A stretch of DNA of 64,000 bases from Candidula unifasciata (GCA_905116865.2 CAJHNH020000495.1:186001-250000), one strand, 5' to 3'. Shown: positions 34,767 to 45,785, counted from the stretch's first letter. Notes: generated from the letters alone by a model not told the origin. Translations and numbers: made by a program.

Positions 34767-37682
34767 GGGGGCAGTTCTAGCAGGGAATCAGTCGCGGCAG
34801 AAAAGAAATCATTAAAAATTCAATTTTAAAGATAGGACTCTCAAATTTGCAGACATAATGACCATATGATCAGGCTATCATATAAAATAAACATCTTTGG
34901 AATTCAATATATACATGTGAAATAATAAATTTTTTAAGTCAAAAATTTATTTTTTAAATATTCAAAATATAGATGTTTACTTGGAAATATTTTTAGGAAA
35001 ATGGTGCAGCCAAATTCCTTTAAAATTAAACTGCACATACAAAAATGGTGTGAGTATGGGCCCGGACTATGGAAAACAGTACACATTTAATAGATTTTAT
35101 GTTAAGCTACCTGAAATTTTCCTCTTTTTGTATGTGGAAAATTACAAATTTGAAATTACATAAAAATGTACACAATCATGATATTTGAATTCCCTTAGAA
35201 TAGGCTACAACCAGTTATAATGTGAACAAGCATGCAAAATTTCATGCAGATTAGTTGATATCTGATAAAGTTATACCAGGATAAGTGAAAAAAATGTAAC
35301 ATTTTACAACAAACGACGTTTAATTTTTTTTAGTGAAAATATTTTAGATTTTTACCTCAGTGACTCCCTGTCAAGTAAGGAAAACCTTCGGATTGAGCCT
35401 GTACCTCCTCTAAACCAAGTCGCTTCCTCCTTCTTGCACTTCTCGCTTCCAATGATGCTTCTGTTGCTTTCTTCTGAGAGTTTTTCAGCCGTAACGTGTC
35501 AGTCGAGATGAAAAATTCTGACGTGAAACGTCCACACAATAGTTGCATTGCCACTAGGGGTGCTTCTAGGGCTTTTGCTCCATCATTGAAAATGAGTACT
35601 GCAATGCCAACTGCAATCTTGACAGCTACTAATCCGTGGTACTTGTGTTTAGGGCAATGTCGCCAAATTGTGCTGTTGATTGATTCGTTAGCGTTCTGGG
35701 TGTAGCCATCTAGACATTTTCTTAACAGGTCAGGGTTCGAGAGATCTCTGAAAACTGGTTTGATGACATCCATAACTGCTGCAGGCAGGGAATTTTTATG
35801 TTTATAATCCTTTTCTGTGTTGGTAGCAACAGCTATTTGATATGGGCACCAACTAATTTTGCAGAGATTGTGAACAGGCTTTTGATCCGTGGAGAGTTTG
35901 TGAAAATATATTGCCCAAACAGCCTCTCGCATTCCTTTCAAGTCATTCTTATTACCTCTGATTGCATTCCCATAATATTTCTGAATAGAGTCAATCTGTG
36001 TGTCCGTAAGCCTTCCTTTTCCACCAATATTCTTCCCATCTGACAGTTTCTTTCCCTTCCCCCAAAAATTCTTGATCTTGCGTAGTCTGGTTCCCATTCT
36101 TTTTTGCACGTGCCCGACACATTCTATCTTCACAACAGGTGTGTCACCGTATGGTTTTGAATCAGAAACTGTTTTGAAGCTGTTTGTGTCACCATCTCCA
36201 ATGAAGCGTGTGTATCTCAGCTTATATTTTTCAACTGACATGGAAAATAATTCTTTAGCGATTGTTGCTTCCATACCTCCGGATGAACCATTATGTGTAG
36301 ATGTACACTGTGATTGGTGATTTTGTTCCCACAACTCATAAGCTTCTGAATCTTTGTCTTGTGTGTTCCAGTAGTCACAAGATTTGCACACTTTTGAGAG
36401 TGCACCTGTGTCAATAACCTTTCCTGTGACACAGCCAATGAGCGTGGTTACTCCTATTTTTGAGGAGTGTCCTCGGGTCATCCACGTTCCATCTACAGAC
36501 ACATCAATATCCCGGCTATCATCAACTGAATCTGTCTTCTCTGCTAATCTAAATTCTATTTCTGCAGCTTTCTTCATGCTAGCTGCTTGAGAGGAGCTAA
36601 CAGCACTTTCTATCCTTTCATTTATTAGTTTATATGTACTCTTCTGGACAGGCGGCGGGAGATTCATTATTCCACAAAATGTTTGTAAGTCCGAGCGATC
36701 ACCTCCTGCACAGCGCATAGCAAAGACAGCTCGCCTATTGACTGAGTGTACTTGTAAGCTGTTGCTGTTGTTGACACTAATTTGGGGGTTTGAATTAAAA
36801 ATGGTCTGCCTTTTACAATTCTGGTTGCTGCACACAAATTCAAATTGACTACCGAGTCCTTGTCTTTCGTTCTCAGTCAGTCTGACTTGGTTGTAACAAA
36901 ATGCACAAACCAGCTGTGATGAAATCTGATGACATAGAATATCCAGGTCAACAATCCTGTAGCCTTCACTGTCAGTACTGTCACATTTAGGATGACTATT
37001 TACCTCATCACATTCATCTAAATCTGTGTCTGGATCATCATCAATGTCATACAGGTCGTTGATTTTTATCGATGACCGACTGTGAGTGGGCGTGGCACTG
37101 GGAATGTCAACTTTAGTACTGGTTCTCCTATTATTTTTAGTTTTACTACTACATGTCAAAAAATTACTTGTAGGAATGTCAGTGTTTACATGTTTGTCGT
37201 CCTCAATAGAATTATTTAAATCTAATTCTCCGCATCTCTTTGCAGCACTCATAAACCTATTCCCGTGAAACTTTCGCTTCCTTGAATGTTTACAATACTT
37301 TTTATCACTTGACATTGTTAAGAATATCACTTATACAAACAATTTCAGAACAAACAAAATATCAACACGCTTCCACAAAGGCAGACATTTTGATTGTTCC
37401 TTCGAAGGGTCGTTCATTGTAGGAAAACTGTTAGGGAGGCTCGCATTGTTGCTAAAGATATGTGTATTTGTGAAAACACGAATTCTTGATTTTTTTTTTT
37501 TTTTAACCAAGACCAGAAACACCTGACTATCTTTGAACCATCATAACTCCGATACTACTCAACCGATTAAAACAATTTATACAGAAACATGAAGGATATT
37601 GGTTAATCTATAATGGGATACCAAGTTTGTTTCTAAATTCAAAAATCACATTTTTTCGAGATTCTCTGCTAGAACTCCCCCC
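34767..37682 (-). mobile_element. TTAA-flanked DNA transposon (Kolobok-like), intact
   Basis: TTAA at 34763-34766 and at 37683-37686 flanks terminal inverted repeats: left GGGGGCAGTTCTAGCAGGGA, right (minus strand) GGGGGGAGTTCTAGCAGAGA, both continuing ATC. About 23 bases are paired with two mismatches. It encodes one uninterrupted 657-codon transposase on the minus strand. TTAA targets are used by piggyBac and Kolobok elements; purine/G-rich ends and this transposase type favour Kolobok. It sits inside an NPC1 intron in the same orientation as the gene. Confidence 0.85.
35357..37330 (-). CDS. Mutator-like/Kolobok-like transposase, full length
   Basis: 657 codons without a break. The start may be the first Met or the one at codon 6 (37315), whose MSSDKK opening looks more natural. 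Residues about 100-130 are Asp-rich. A zinc-ribbon-like module follows at about 140-170 (VCAFCYNQ ... FVCSNQNCKRQ). Candidate catalytic acidic residues are in DVSVDGTWMTRG and in YTRFIGDGDTNSF, followed by CVGHVQKRMGTRLRK. A late CLDGYTQNANESINSTIWRH segment may supply the last acid. These are hallmarks of the family annotated in invertebrates as Mutator-like transposase domain proteins. It would cut and paste its own TTAA-flanked element. Intactness suggests recent activity or recent arrival. Family naming is from memory of motifs, not a search. Confidence 0.85.
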   Translation of the reverse strand: MIFLTMSSDKKYCKHSRKRKFHGNRFMSAAKRCGELDLNNSIEDDKHVNTDIPTSNFLTCSSKTKNNRRTSTKVDIPSATPTHSRSSIKINDLYDIDDDPDTDLDECDEVNSHPKCDSTDSEGYRIVDLDILCHQISSQLVCAFCYNQVRLTENERQGLGSQFEFVCSNQNCKRQTIFNSNPQISVNNSNSLQVHSVNRRAVFAMRCAGGDRSDLQTFCGIMNLPPPVQKSTYKLINERIESAVSSSQAASMKKAAEIEFRLAEKTDSVDDSRDIDVSVDGTWMTRGHSSKIGVTTLIGCVTGKVIDTGALSKVCKSCDYWNTQDKDSEAYELWEQNHQSQCTSTHNGSSGGMEATIAKELFSMSVEKYKLRYTRFIGDGDTNSFKTVSDSKPYGDTPVVKIECVGHVQKRMGTRLRKIKNFWGKGKKLSDGKNIGGKGRLTDTQIDSIQKYYGNAIRGNKNDLKGMREAVWAIYFHKLSTDQKPVHNLCKISWCPYQIAVATNTEKDYKHKNSLPAAVMDVIKPVFRDLSNPDLLRKCLDGYTQNANESINSTIWRHCPKHKYHGLVAVKIAVGIAVLIFNDGAKALEAPLVAMQLLCGRFTSEFFISTDTLRLKNSQKKATEASLEARSARRRKRLGLEEVQAQSEGFPYLTGSH

Positions 37683-37689
37683 TTAAGCC

Positions 37690-38289
37690 CCTTGAACTGG
37701 CGCCTTCTGAGAAATTATGATTGGGCTGAACTCCCCCCCCCCCCTCTCCATTTCCAATCTATTTCTTTAAGGAGACGCTGCCGCGTTAGTAACCATGCTA
37801 GGTTAGGTCAGCTTGGGTTGTTGTCAATTTTTGGAATCTACCTCAATGGGAATTCGAAACTTTGACAGTCTGGCCACATGCAAAGGTGGTTGCACCCAAA
37901 CCACCAATGCCATATTGTTAGATAATAAATGAACACTGCCAAGAGAGCGAAGCTGCCAAGAGAGCGAAGCTTCCCAGTTGCGCAAGTCACGGTGTGTTTC
38001 TAGCATGAGATGTCCACACTGGCCAAGATCTCGTGTTGGGCTTGCACCGAGCTTACCTTCAACCATTGCACGCAAGTCACTGTGTGTTTCTAGCATGAGA
38101 TGTCCACACTAGCCAAGATCTTGTGTTGGGCTTGCTTACCTTCAACCATTTCCATTAAATCTCACTGGACAATGAGCAGTCTTCATCTCATTAGATGGAC
38201 GAGCAACGCTTTGATGTGGTTCAACTATATTTACGTGTACGTTTAAGCGAGTAATCTATGCAGTGTAAAGTAAATCATGTTGTACTTAC
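37690..38289. other. NPC1 intron with a short direct duplication
   Basis: About 37984-38047 and 38083-38135 share CAAGTCAC.GTGTGTTTC, TAGCATGAGATGTCCACACT, GCCAAGATCT and GTGTTGGGCTTGC, about 100 bp apart. A shorter tandem CTGCCAAGAGAGCGAAGCT (two copies) lies at 37937-37970. No coding signal. Confidence 0.65.
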
Positions 38290-38403
38290 TGAACTGCCAA
38301 TCATCGACAAGGCCTGTTGAGCTCTCAGTGGCCGGGTGGGTAGAATACTCACAGTGAAAGCACGGACTGTGTGCGAACAAAACTCTACAGATATGCCGAT
38401 GGC
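38290..38403 (-). CDS. NPC1: NPC1 exon (GISVEFCSH segment)
   Basis: The acceptor is aaatcaccaacag above 38403; the donor is GTTCA|gtaagt below 38290. Exactly 38 codons, phase 0 to phase 0. It reads AIGISVEFCSHTVRAFTVSI then LPTRPLRAQQALSMIGSS. The G-I-S-V-E-F-C-S-H block is the signature of the C-terminal permease half of NPC1, and the rest aligns without gaps. An apparent GTGAGT inside the exon (38347-38352) is coding, since reading through it keeps the family alignment. Confidence 0.93.
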
Positions 38404-38416
38404 CTGTTGGTGATTT

Positions 38417-39000
38417 AGGATGTTTAAGGATGTCAATATGTCTGACTATATTATGTTTAAGGATATTACATATGTCTGACTATATTATGTTTAAGGATAT
38501 AACATATGTCTGACTATATTATGTTTAAGGATATAACATATGTCTGACTATATTATGTTCAAGGATATAACATATGTCTGACTATATTATGTTTAAGGAT
38601 ATAACATATGTTTGACTATATTATGTTCAAGGATATAACATATGTCTGACTATATTATGTTCAAGATTGTAACATATGTCTGACTATATTATGTTCAAGA
38701 TTGTAACATATGTCTGACTATATTATGTTTAAGGATATAACATATGTCTGACTATATTATGTTCAAGGATATAACATGTGTCTGACTATATTATGTTTAA
38801 GGATATTACATATGTCTGACTATATTATGTTTAAGGATATAACATATGTCTGACTATATTATGTTTAAGGATATAACATATGTCTGACTATATTATGTTC
38901 ACGGATATAACATATGTCTGACTATATTATGTTTAAGGATATAACATATGTCTGACTATATTATGTTCAAGATTGTAACATATGTCTGACTAGATTATGT
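38417..39000. repeat. Minisatellite, 34-bp unit, about 17 copies
   Basis: Core ATGTTTAAGGATATAACATA then TGTCTGACTATATT. It starts about 14 bases from the acceptor of NPC1 exon 38290-38403; the first partial unit GGATGTTTAAGGATGTCAAT follows the acceptor's own tract. Confidence 0.95.
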
Positions 39001-39239
39001 TAGCTCAGCTGCCGTGTGACAATGTTACAACCAACTCTTCACTGATGGCTGTAGCAGACAGTCTGTACCCGCCATAGACTGCAAATTACACTAGCCTGAT
39101 GTAACTGTCACATGCGCCCAATTATAACTTCTCTAAAGGTTGAAATTAGTATGTGGGACCCACCCTGTTGATCTGTCGCCCGGATGGAGATTTGGTAATC
39201 ACAGGGTGTCAAACCTACAGGTGGCAGCAAAACAGGGGG

Positions 39240-39576
39240 GAAACCGCACTAATGCATACCCGCACGCATGTACACCAGCACGCACGCACACTCACACACA
39301 CCTGTATCCATGTACACTGACACGTACGCACACTCACACATCCTCACACACACCTGTATCCATGTACACTGACACGTACGCACACTCACACATCCTCACA
39401 CACACCTGTATCCATGTACACTGACACGCACAAACACTTAAACGTCCTCACACACACCTGTACCCATGTACGCTTGCACGCAGACACACTCACACATCCT
39501 CACACACACTTGTACCCATGTAAACCTGCACGCACGCACATTCACACGTCCTCACAACCTGTACCCATGGACACTG

Positions 39577-39651
<75 letters not shown>

Positions 39652-39655
39652 CAGA
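39240..39655. repeat. CA-rich about 50-bp repeats, then (CACG)n
   Basis: Four to five copies of a unit with CACCTGTATCCATGTACACT and CACACTCACACATCCTCACA, passing into a pure (GCAC)n run at about 39577-39652. Confidence 0.9.
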
Positions 39656-39714
39656 CTGGTAATGAGAAATCATAGTTAACTGGGACAGATTTGTTTAGTA
39701 GGTTTCTGTTTCTG

Positions 39715-39915
39715 ACGGCCCACAAAAGTACCTGCGTGGATTTGTATCCTGGTATGGGTCGACCCAGCGATAAAATGGGTACCGGTATGTATGTCCTGGA
39801 GTAGTAAAGACGGCCGGCGGAATGCTGACCACATTATCCACATAGTGCTGATTGGTCTGTAAAATTGTGGGTGCTCTTCCCAAATGCCCGATGTGCCTAA
39901 ATGCGTAAAAAGGGA
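39715..39915 (+). mobile_element. SINE-like element (family B)
   Basis: Has TGGGTCGACCCAGCGATAAA, TGGGTACCGGTATG, AGTAAAGACGGCCGGCGGAA, TGCTGACCACATTATCC, CTGATTGGTCTGTAAAAT and AATGCCCGATGTGCC in family order. Confidence 0.7.
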
Positions 39916-40304
39916 TCTTTTACATACATAACAGTACGCGCTAAGGGCATCGTTGTAATGATACTTTTGACGCTATTCTCTGGTGACTGCTGACGCTTTT
40001 GTAAACAGTTTGTATTGAGTACCGGCAAGTTTTCGACAGGGACAATCTATGTGTATAAGTATATTGCCATTTTGGTTTCAGTTCAAGATAGAGATAACAA
40101 GGCAAAGTCAAAGAATCACAACAGTTATAACCACAACAACAAACACCGCAATATCTTCCAAAGTCCAACAAACATCAGTCCATGAAAAGTATTGATTTCA
40201 AGTTCTGGAAGTAATCGATGGAACCGTACCGTCCTGAGATTAACAAATTCTTAGACCAGACGCCAAACGAGCAGAAGTTATGAGTTTACCCATAACGCCT
40301 GCGT

Positions 40305-40520
40305 CTGTGGCTTAGGCGTTGCGAACGTGCTTTGTAATGCCAGGGTTCCGGGTTCGATCCCAGCTGTTCACGATCCGTCTTGCGTTGGTTTCGACAGCGG
40401 TATAGAGAGCTAATCGTTTAGTGAGCAATGGCAAACTACTGAACGTAGCATATGCCTAGAAAAACCATAACAGCCAAAAAATATTGGGGTTGTTTCTGCA
40501 ACGTCCTGTAAAGCGTAAGG
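40305..40520 (+). mobile_element. SINE-like element (family A), copy 2
   Basis: Contains CTGTGGCTTAGGCGTTGCGA (A-box region), GGGTTCGATCCCAGCT (strong B box), GTTGGTTTCGACAGCGGTAT, GGCAAACTACTGAACGTA, TGCCTAGAAAAACC and CCTGTAAAG. It is better preserved than the copy at 14068. Confidence 0.75.
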
Positions 40521-40911
40521 CAACTAACTACCCCACAAGGGCGACACCAGCCAGGGGTAACCTGCCGTCCTATGGGGGGTAATAACTTCTAGAAGTGACA
40601 CTGGTTTCAGTTGTGACTGTACAAAAATACATCCTAAGTTGTACCAAGAAAAAGAGCATGTGGTGAATGATAAACTTCCGTGCTAATTACCTGCTATCTT
40701 GAAACTCCGGGTAACAGACCATGTGATTTGTGTCTTTCATTTACAAGATTCAAGTTTTGTGTTTCATTATATATTGACGTTTACTCCCAAGTATCTGACA
40801 TCAGAAGGGAAATATGCCAGACAATAAACGGTGTCATTTATTGTTTGTGCCCATATTATTTAAATTCCCTAATGGGGAAACATGGTTTCAAAAATGTGAT
40901 TAAGCACCTAC

Positions 40912-41143
40912 CATGATAAGATTGACCAGCGACAGCGCGTTGAGTTCAATATTCCACAGATACATCAGTCCCATGATGTCCACCAGGATCATCAAGATAG
41001 TGACGACAACTATGACCGCTGAATGCAGGTCAAAGCCCAACAGCAGAAATGTGATAAACAAGATGGCCGCCAGGCAGTAGGTGATGTTTAGCACAGCGTT
41101 GATGACGATGTTTAGGTATTGTTCATAGAACACATAGAAGATG
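40912..41143 (-). CDS. NPC1: NPC1 exon (transmembrane segments of the C-terminal half)
   Basis: The acceptor aaatttgcttccag is above 41143; the donor ATCATG|gtaggt is below 40912. Starts with the single base completing Ser of the previous exon and ends in phase 0 (232 nt). It encodes SIFYVFYEQYLNIVINAVLN, then hydrophobic helices (ITYCLAAILFITFLLLGFDL; AVIVVVTILMILVDIMGLMY) and WNIELNALSLVNLIM. The FYVFYEQYL motif and the helix pattern are diagnostic of NPC1. A false donor-like ATCACC stretch just upstream is not used. Confidence 0.95.
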
Positions 41144-41344
41144 CTGGAAGCAAATTTTAACATCACCCTTTTTTTTTAGGTTTTTTTTTATATAAAATGA
41201 AAGTATTTTAGAAAAGTGACTTTTCAGTATTAATTCTTTATATCTATTCTGAACTCAAGCCCAATATGCAGGTGTTCAGATGGCAACAGATAAGTACGAT
41301 TGTTATTCTTGTAGTACATGTATTATAAACGAGCTGGTATGTAG

Positions 41345-41540
41345 CGGTAAAATGACCATCACGCTCTCCCCCCTGCTGGTTCGCTAGGTATAGGTTCAAA
41401 CCATTAGTGAGGCTACTTTCCTCAATTTAATTTGCTTCCTAGATCCACCCGGTCCAAAATGGGATATTGGAAAGTTTGTTGAAACAAAGCCGGCCTGGAT
41501 GGCAGTGACCAATAATGACAACGATCTGTGAAGCGCTGAC
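41345..41540 (+). mobile_element. SINE-like element (family B, diverged)
   Basis: GGTATAGGTTCAAACCATTA (B-box-like), then AGATCCACCCGGTCCAAAAT, GGCCTGGATGGCAGTGACCA and GCGCTGACTGGTCTAGAGG. The final phrase passes directly into the 32-bp array, which may have grown from the element's end. Confidence 0.45.
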
Positions 41541-41544
41541 TGGT

Positions 41545-41865
41545 CTAGAGGCCGTTTAACTGTACTGTGTGATTTGGTAGAGGCCGTTTAACTGTACTGT
41601 GTGATATGCTAGAGGCCGTTAAACTGTACTGTGTGATTTGGTAGGGGCCGTTTAACTGTACTGTGTGATATGGTAGAGGCCGTTTAACTGTGCTGTGTGA
41701 TATGGTAGAGACAGTTTAACTGTATTGTGTGATATGGTAGAGGCCGTTTAACTGTACTGTGTGATATGGTAGAGGCCGTTTAACTGTACTGTGTGATATG
41801 CTAGAGGCCGTTTAACTAACTGTACTGTGTGATTTGGTAGAGGCCGTTTAACTGTACTGTGTAAA
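41545..41865. repeat. Minisatellite, 32-bp unit, about 10 copies
   Basis: Core AGAGGCCGTTTAACTGTACT then GTGTGATATGGT. Confidence 0.95.
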
Positions 41866-42109
41866 GAGCTGCAGCATGTTGGCATGTTAGATGCAACACA
41901 GGAAACGAACAACGGAACACGACGAGACGATATTCTATTGCTAAACATAAGGAAAACCTTATAAAATTTCAATTGTTTCAGTTTTTGTTGTTATTAATAT
42001 ATAACATGTTTCAACATGTGGTTATAATTTGTGGACAATTAGAAAACAATCAAATAAAAAAAAATATATTTTAAGCAAGCGAGATGTCGTTTAAAAAAAA
42101 AAGAAGTAA

Positions 42110-42111
<2 letters not shown>

Positions 42112-42205
<94 letters not shown>
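42112..42205. repeat. (AT)n-(GT)n microsatellite
   Basis: About 50 bases of alternating AT followed by about 40 of GT. Confidence 0.97.
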
Positions 42206-42407
42206 GAAATAAACTAAATCACAAATTAATAATCAGAAACGGCCATTAGACATGATTTAGTTACGAGAAGGAAAACTGAACAGATGTTTAAAAGTTGAAG
42301 TTTTCTTCACATAAAGAGAGAGGAAGCAAGAATTAGAGAGAGGCAGAGAGATATATAAAGAGATAGAGATAGAGATAGATAGAGAGCAAAAGATGTATAT
42401 ATATGTA

Positions 42408-42410
<3 letters not shown>

Positions 42411-42500
<90 letters not shown>
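42411..42500. repeat. (TA)n-(GA)n microsatellite
   Basis: About 70 bases of TA followed by a GA run; GA-rich sequence precedes it from 42315. Confidence 0.97.
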
Positions 42501-42501
<1 letters not shown>

Positions 42502-42599
42502 GAATGAGAGAAAGAGAGAATGAGAGAGAAAAGTGACATGGAAGATAACACGCCCATCTTGAGCTATTTCTATAAATCTGGAGCTGGCCGTGGAAGATA

Positions 42600-42880
42600 C
42601 CAAGAGAAGGCCACTGACAGTATCTTGCTGTGGCGGGGAAAGAAGGAATGAGTACCTACACGCTAGACACTGGCCTGCCGATCTGAATGTCGTAGGTTTG
42701 GGCCCTTTCTTTCAGAAACGACCTTGGCTCACAGGTCGACCCAACCTTGAATGGGTATCAGGAAAATTCCTGGTATGTAAAGACAGCCGGTGTGATACTG
42801 ACCACGTCATCCACCATTTTGGCCTTTAAAATATGGGCCTAGACCTGAAGACGTCAAAAATGGTCCTTTACGTGTTTCTT
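42600..42880 (+). mobile_element. SINE-like element (family B)
   Basis: Has a tRNA-like head (CTACACGCTAGACACTGGCC, GTCGTAGGTTTGGGCCC), AACGACCTTGGCTCACAGGT, CGACCCAACCTTGAATGGGT, ATGTAAAGACAGCCGGTGTG and ATACTGACCACGTCATCC. It is the most complete copy of the family and lies about 170 bases from an NPC1 exon. Confidence 0.75.
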
Positions 42881-43052
42881 GTGTAGAGACTGCAGTATGT
42901 GGAGAAGGGTAAATTATGAAGACATTTAACAATAATACTTTTATGTTTGGCAACTTTACCGATATATGTCAGTTCTGTAGCTCAGTTATATGGTGCTGAG
43001 TATGTTACAACGATGATGGCGTGAAAGAAAAAAATTTCCTGGCTATATTTAC

Positions 43053-43194
43053 CTGTAAGGAAAGACTTTGTATGTGTGCCCTGGAGTGCTCAAAGACTGG
43101 CTGATGTTGTCGGCGATGTGGCGGGCAGACTTCAGAGCTTCGATATAATCTTCTGACGTCTTCAGGATCGTATGATACGTCATGAAATACGAAG
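43053..43194 (-). CDS. NPC1: NPC1 exon (luminal domain, YFMTYHT segment)
   Basis: The acceptor gatttgaatcgcag is above 43194; the donor CTTACAG|gtaaat is below 43053. It begins with CT (completing Ala with the previous G) and ends in phase 2. Reads ASYFMTYHTILKTSEDYIEA, LKSARHIADNISQSL, then TPGHTYKVFPY. YFMTYHT and the FPYS junction with the next exon are characteristic of the third luminal domain of NPC1. Confidence 0.95.
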
Positions 43195-43494
43195 CTGCGA
43201 TTCAAATCCCGCACACAATCAACACGCGAATAGGCAATTCACAACAAACAAGGTGAACTTTACTGTACAAACATAAAGTACATTTGAAATTACAGTCAGA
43301 AATAGTAAATAACAAGTGTGAGTGTTTGTGTCCTTTCACTAAGTATGACGGTTATATTTAGATCAGCACCACATTAAAAGATCAACAGTTAATGGGTCAG
43401 CCATGTGATGATTAACACGTTGGCCGCTATTACCTCCCTAGTTATCTTCCAGTAACAATTTTAAAGTTACTGTTAAAGGCACTGGGACACCCCC

Positions 43495-43531
43495 CCCCCA
43501 CTTTTTTCTCTCTCTCTCACACACACACACA

Positions 43532-43563
<32 letters not shown>

Positions 43564-43572
43564 CACACCACA
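43495..43572. repeat. (CT)n / (CA)n / (CACG)n microsatellite
   Basis: Preceded by a C run at 43490-43500. Confidence 0.95.
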
Positions 43573-43639
43573 CACAAATATCTACATCTCATCATGGAAT
43601 CTATCTAGGGCACACAAAGACTGAACGCACTATTCTTAC

Positions 43640-44005
43640 ATTCTTGTGTGACTGATTTATTTCTTGTGTGACTGATTCATTTCGTGTGTGACTGATTTAT
43701 TTCTTGTGTGACTGATTCATTTCGTGTGTGACTGATTCATTTCGAGTGTGACTGATTCATTTCTTGTGTGACTGATTCATTTCGTGTGTGACTGATTCAT
43801 TTCGTGTGTGACTGATTCATTTCGTGTGTGACTAATTCATTTCGTGTGTGACTGATTCATTTCGTGTGTGACTGATTCATTTCGAGTGTGACTGATTCAT
43901 TTCGTGTGTGACTGATTCATTTCGTGTGTGACTGATTCATTTCTTCTGTGACTGATTTATTTCTTGTATGATTGATTGATTTCTTGTGTTAGTGATTCAT
44001 TTCTT
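43640..44005. repeat. Minisatellite, 20-bp unit, about 18 copies
   Basis: Unit TTTCGTGTGTGACTGATTCA with T/G and A/T variants. Confidence 0.95.
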
Positions 44006-44538
44006 GGGAACTCTCTTCTCTCATCTATTCTATTTAGGGCAGCAAATCTAAACCAACACATATTCTGCATTCGCTATTAAAAGGCCGCTTGACACCTTGT
44101 ATTGTGGCTTACAGCTAGACTACGATATCTGCACATTTCATCCAACACATCATCCGATTTTAGCAAATCCTCAATTAGTCAACTTTTACATGAGTTTATT
44201 CCCTCACTTTCACCCCCCACCCCACCCACCATCAACAGGGCTCCGGATAGGCCCCAACGTTTTTGCACACATCAGTAATTACATTGTTTCTGGTATATTG
44301 TCTGTCCTTGTTGCGCGGAATCTGCTCTCCTCTATTGTCCGTGGCAGATCCCCAAGGTCCAAGTGACTACCATGACCAGTCAGCTTGCCTGTTTATATCT
44401 TCTCAAATAGTTGGATTTCTAACTTCCCGTACCATTGCTCACACGACATTTGATTTGTGTTTGATTGTTTACTCACCCTATGTAAACAAAAGAGGGTATA
44501 TTACATCTTACTGTTTAATAAACCGTACACTGCTACAC

Positions 44539-44539
<1 letters not shown>

Positions 44540-44586
<47 letters not shown>
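44540..44586. repeat. (CA)n microsatellite
   Basis: About 23 CA dinucleotides. Confidence 0.97.
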
Positions 44587-44590
<4 letters not shown>

Positions 44591-44665
44591 ACACACACAC
44601 GAATGTACCTGTGTACACACCAATCATTGTGAAAAGTGACTACAGAAAAGTGACCGATTACTCAC

Positions 44666-44733
44666 CACCTGCACGTGTCTGGTTATTTGTGTCCCTGTAC
44701 AGGTTGACCCCAGCTCCGTAAGCCGCCTGACCC
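44666..44733 (-). CDS. NPC1: NPC1 exon (GQAAY segment)
   Basis: The acceptor tggtcatcaacag is above 44733; the donor GCAGGTG|gtgagt is below 44666. 68 nt, starting with one base of a split Gly and ending in phase 1. Reads GQAAYGAGVNLYRDTNNQTR AG with Asn-Gln-Thr as a possible glycosylation site. It matches the short G-x-A-A-Y luminal segment of NPC1. Both phases are forced by the neighbouring exons and agree. Confidence 0.9.
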
Positions 44734-45307
44734 CTGTTGATGACCAGAAGATTAGATGTCAACCATCACTCATCAACAGGAAACAAGCTAACGGTAAAAT
44801 CCGAACAGAGAAATACACAAGTTTCAGTGGACCAAGAGGTGAGGAAAAGACGCTGGTGTTGGATAGGATGAAAGATGAGAAAACTGGAGAACAATATAAA
44901 AAGACTGGCTTTTCACTAGAACCCACAGAGACATAGAAATAAAGGCAGACGAAAACACACACGGAGAAGTGTGGTAGAGAGTGGAATAGAATGGGGAGTA
45001 CTTGAGGTTAACTGCATGCAATAGCGAAGGATAGAACAACTTGGTGTGAGTTAGTTGGTGCCCTCTGCTCCATTGGGGGATAAAAGACAATTCTGATGGT
45101 ATCGCTCATTTCAACATTACAATGGGATGTATGAGAAAAGCTGCAGGAATGACCAGAAGAAATAAAAACACGAATTAAGACATGAAAGCGGTGGGTAGTT
45201 GGGGGGAGGGGGTGGGAGGGGAGAGGGGGGGGGGGGGAGATAGGCATAGATGCAATATAATATAACATGCAAAACAGCAGAAGAAACTGCCCAGTTAGAA
45301 AGAAGGA

Positions 45308-45465
45308 AGCCACCGTGTTGTGATGGTTAGATTTCTGCCAGCCCTAAGGTTCCAATCAAACCCAAGTGGATTTTTTCCCCCACAGTTTACTATAGATACC
45401 AGGTTGACGCAGTTTACATTGGATACCATGCTATATTCTAATGAAAACTGACTTTACAATCTGCA
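45308..45465 (+). mobile_element. Possible diverged family B SINE
   Basis: CCACCGTGTTGTGATGGTTA, TAAGGTTCCAATCAAACCC (B-box-like), T-rich tract and GATACCAGGTTGACGCAG have the family order, but identity is low. Confidence 0.35.
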
Positions 45466-45480
45466 CACTTGTGCACCTAC

Positions 45481-45607
45481 CCCTTGGAGCACTTGGTTCC
45501 AGGGATGTCGCTGAGAAACCAGGGCAGGTACTTATTAAACGTGTCCCCAACGGGCCGGCCACTGTCCAGCTGGGTGAGTGGACACGCCGAGCAGTTCTCG
45601 TTTGTTT
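45481..45607 (-). CDS. NPC1: NPC1 exon (Cys-containing luminal segment)
   Basis: The acceptor gtttttaattacag is above 45607; the donor AAGGG|gtaggt is below 45481. It starts with AA, completing Glu with the previous G, and ends in phase 2. Reads ETNENCSACPLTQLDSGRPV, GDTFNKYLPWFLSDIPGTKC, SKG. The C-x-x-C pair, the F..YLP.FLSD.P motif and the final Cys match the disulphide-rich luminal domain of NPC1. Confidence 0.94.
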
Positions 45608-45689
45608 CTGTAATTAAAAACAAACAGATTATACGTTCATATTTTAAATTACACTGTTGATATAATACAACAGAAACAATACAAATAAC

Positions 45690-45746
45690 AGCAATACTAC
45701 TTCCACTTTAACTGCCGCTACGAATACTACAACACTGGCACCATTA

Positions 45747-45785
<39 letters not shown>

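Noticed and set aside
38347..38352. GTGAGT as a splice donor inside the NPC1 exon 38290-38403
   Set aside because: Reading through it keeps phase and matches the NPC1 family without a gap; splicing there would remove 12 or more conserved positions.
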